DNA from: Lepidodermella squamata
Taxonomy: Eukaryota > Gastrotricha
Length of the DNA: 64,000 nucleotides
Reading direction: 5' to 3'
NCBI GenBank assembly: GCA_047495785.1
Contig: JBLDXI010000059.1
Span: forward strand, 310,001 to 374,000
Below the pieces are notes generated by a model, which made no database searches, had not been told where the DNA came from, and worked only from the letters and a program-made list of their open reading frames with translations. Below are positions 63,145 through 64,000 of the stretch, one piece after another (the stretch's first letter is position 1; each line of letters opens with the position of its first letter). The translations under genes were made by a program, and so were the position numbers.

Positions 63145-63795
63145 TCAAACGACTAGAGCGACATTAAAACGTAGATTCGTCTTTCGTATAAAGTTCGCAG
63201 AATTTTTTAATTTAATCTTTAATTTCACCTGTGCAAAAAACTGCATCATCATCATCATCATAAGCGCGTGCTGTTGAGGCTGTTGTTTTTGAAGTTGCAC
63301 CTGTGGTTGAACTGGAGGTAGCCATTGTTGGGCTAGCGGCTGAGGTATCACTGGCTGCTGAGGTTGCTCCTGCGGCTCCAGCGACGGCGTTTGGGGCAGA
63401 AAAGGATTAGGCTCTTCTATTGGTTGTGGTGGCCATGGTGGAGGCGATGCGAGACGTTCGTCGTCACCCTCGGCCATCGGCGGCAGATTCAGATTTTCGA
63501 GCTGAGTCAAGACAGCATTATTTTCGGCAACAATACCAGGGGCTTCGACTGCAACAGCCGCGGGGGCAGGTGGAGGTGGGAACAATTCCTCTTCGGCAAG
63601 GCCCGGAATGTCGAGCACGGCGTTCAAATCGACTAGCACATGCAGTGGTTGGTCCGCGAACTCAAGCGGTGGTGGTGGTGGTACATCTGCGACTGCTGGC
63701 ACTGCCACATCAGCCTTCTGTTTGGCTCGACGTGTTCTTGGGGGTAGAGCGTAAACATCTTTAATCTGTTTGTTGGATCTCAATGAGCGCGACAT
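63145..63795 (-). CDS. Proline/glutamine-rich ORF (216 aa), unknown
   Basis: An open frame from ATG 63795. The basic N-terminus (MSRSLRSNKQI, TRRAKQK) looks nuclear. The middle is Pro/Val/Ala-rich with PPPPP runs, then a Pro/Gln stretch (PEEPNPFLPQTPSLEPQ-like composition) and a Met run from an ATG triplet repeat (63245-63265). No domain recognised. It could be an accessory ORF of the neighbouring MULE, or a host gene. The last 35 residues after the Met run may not be real coding. Confidence 0.35.
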   Translation of the reverse strand: MSRSLRSNKQIKDVYALPPRTRRAKQKADVAVPAVADVPPPPPLEFADQPLHVLVDLNAVLDIPGLAEEELFPPPPAPAAVAVEAPGIVAENNAVLTQLENLNLPPMAEGDDERLASPPPWPPQPIEEPNPFLPQTPSLEPQEQPQQPVIPQPLAQQWLPPVQPQVQLQKQQPQQHALMMMMMMQFFAQVKLKIKLKNSANFIRKTNLRFNVALVV

Positions 63796-64000
63796 GGTTA
63801 ATTAGACGATGTAGAATATGATAGACTGATATACTGGTTACGACTTCAACAACTTCAATTGTGCGGATCTTATTTCCCGCTGGCGGTCTATTTGGATTGT
63901 TAGCCATGTTTAGCATTAATTTATTTATTCAGTTTATCCCTCTTTTTGTCTCAAGTGCTTGGACGAGCGTCGATTCACTTCGGGCTAATCTCTATGAGCG
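63796..64000. other. Window end, nothing recognised
   Basis: About 200 bp of AT-rich sequence left of the window edge, perhaps the 5' flank of the proline-rich ORF. Confidence 0.3.

Overview
The window is invertebrate animal (metazoan) nuclear DNA. The evidence is spliced genes with GT-AG introns (many only 50-60 bp), AATAAA polyadenylation signals, a rhodopsin-family neuropeptide-type receptor, astacin metallopeptidases, a secreted CULT-domain protein, a WDR26/GID7-type gene and a dense, nested set of eukaryotic transposons. The phylum cannot be fixed from sequence alone. I saw no tRNA, rRNA or CRISPR features.

Layout. 1-1613 (+): 3' part of a P-element-type transposase. 3859-4149 (+): a small one-TM protein. 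4499-5101: a 5'-truncated LINE with a 15-bp target duplication. 5888-7917 (+): a three-exon class A GPCR. 8093-9902 (+): a two-exon tandem astacin whose second domain has lost its zinc site. 10255-11060 and 11084-18427 (+): a decayed and a less decayed Ty3/gypsy element, the latter broken by a hAT-like MITE, a second MITE, frameshifts and an integrase deletion. 18588-20844: AGGCCT-rich inverted ends around a LINE ORF1-type zinc-knuckle gene. 23929-32160 (-): a nine-exon WDR26-like gene with a 5.4-kb intron holding foldback repeats. 32707-33347: a young MULE-like MITE with perfect 117-bp ends. 33465-36160: an inverted duplication around candidate exons. 36475-36721 (-): last exon of a zinc-knuckle gene. 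36823-37560: a hAT-like MITE.

38775-53968 (-) is a very large Helitron-like block. It carries an HUH Rep region (frameshifted), a PIF1-type helicase, a ubiquitin-specific-protease (USP) gene with its catalytic boxes, and a second, apparently dead USP-like domain that was once continuous with the helicase. It also has several charged accessory ORFs. This is the most unusual system in the window. Two small insertions and a 10-bp tandem repeat break the long helicase frame; removing the two insertions arithmetically restores one uninterrupted frame.

55095-55598 (+) is a secreted CULT protein and 55827-56441 (+) an uncharacterised four-exon gene. 56624-63010 is mostly transposon debris: a pogo/jerky-type DDE transposase split by a foldback element, a palindromic MITE, a Tc1-type element inside inverted repeats, and a MULE transposase tail. 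A proline-rich ORF lies at 63145-63795.

The host genes look unrelated in function and are separated by transposon-rich DNA. Several frameshifts fall close together in the Helitron, so decay and uncorrected assembly indels are both possible there.
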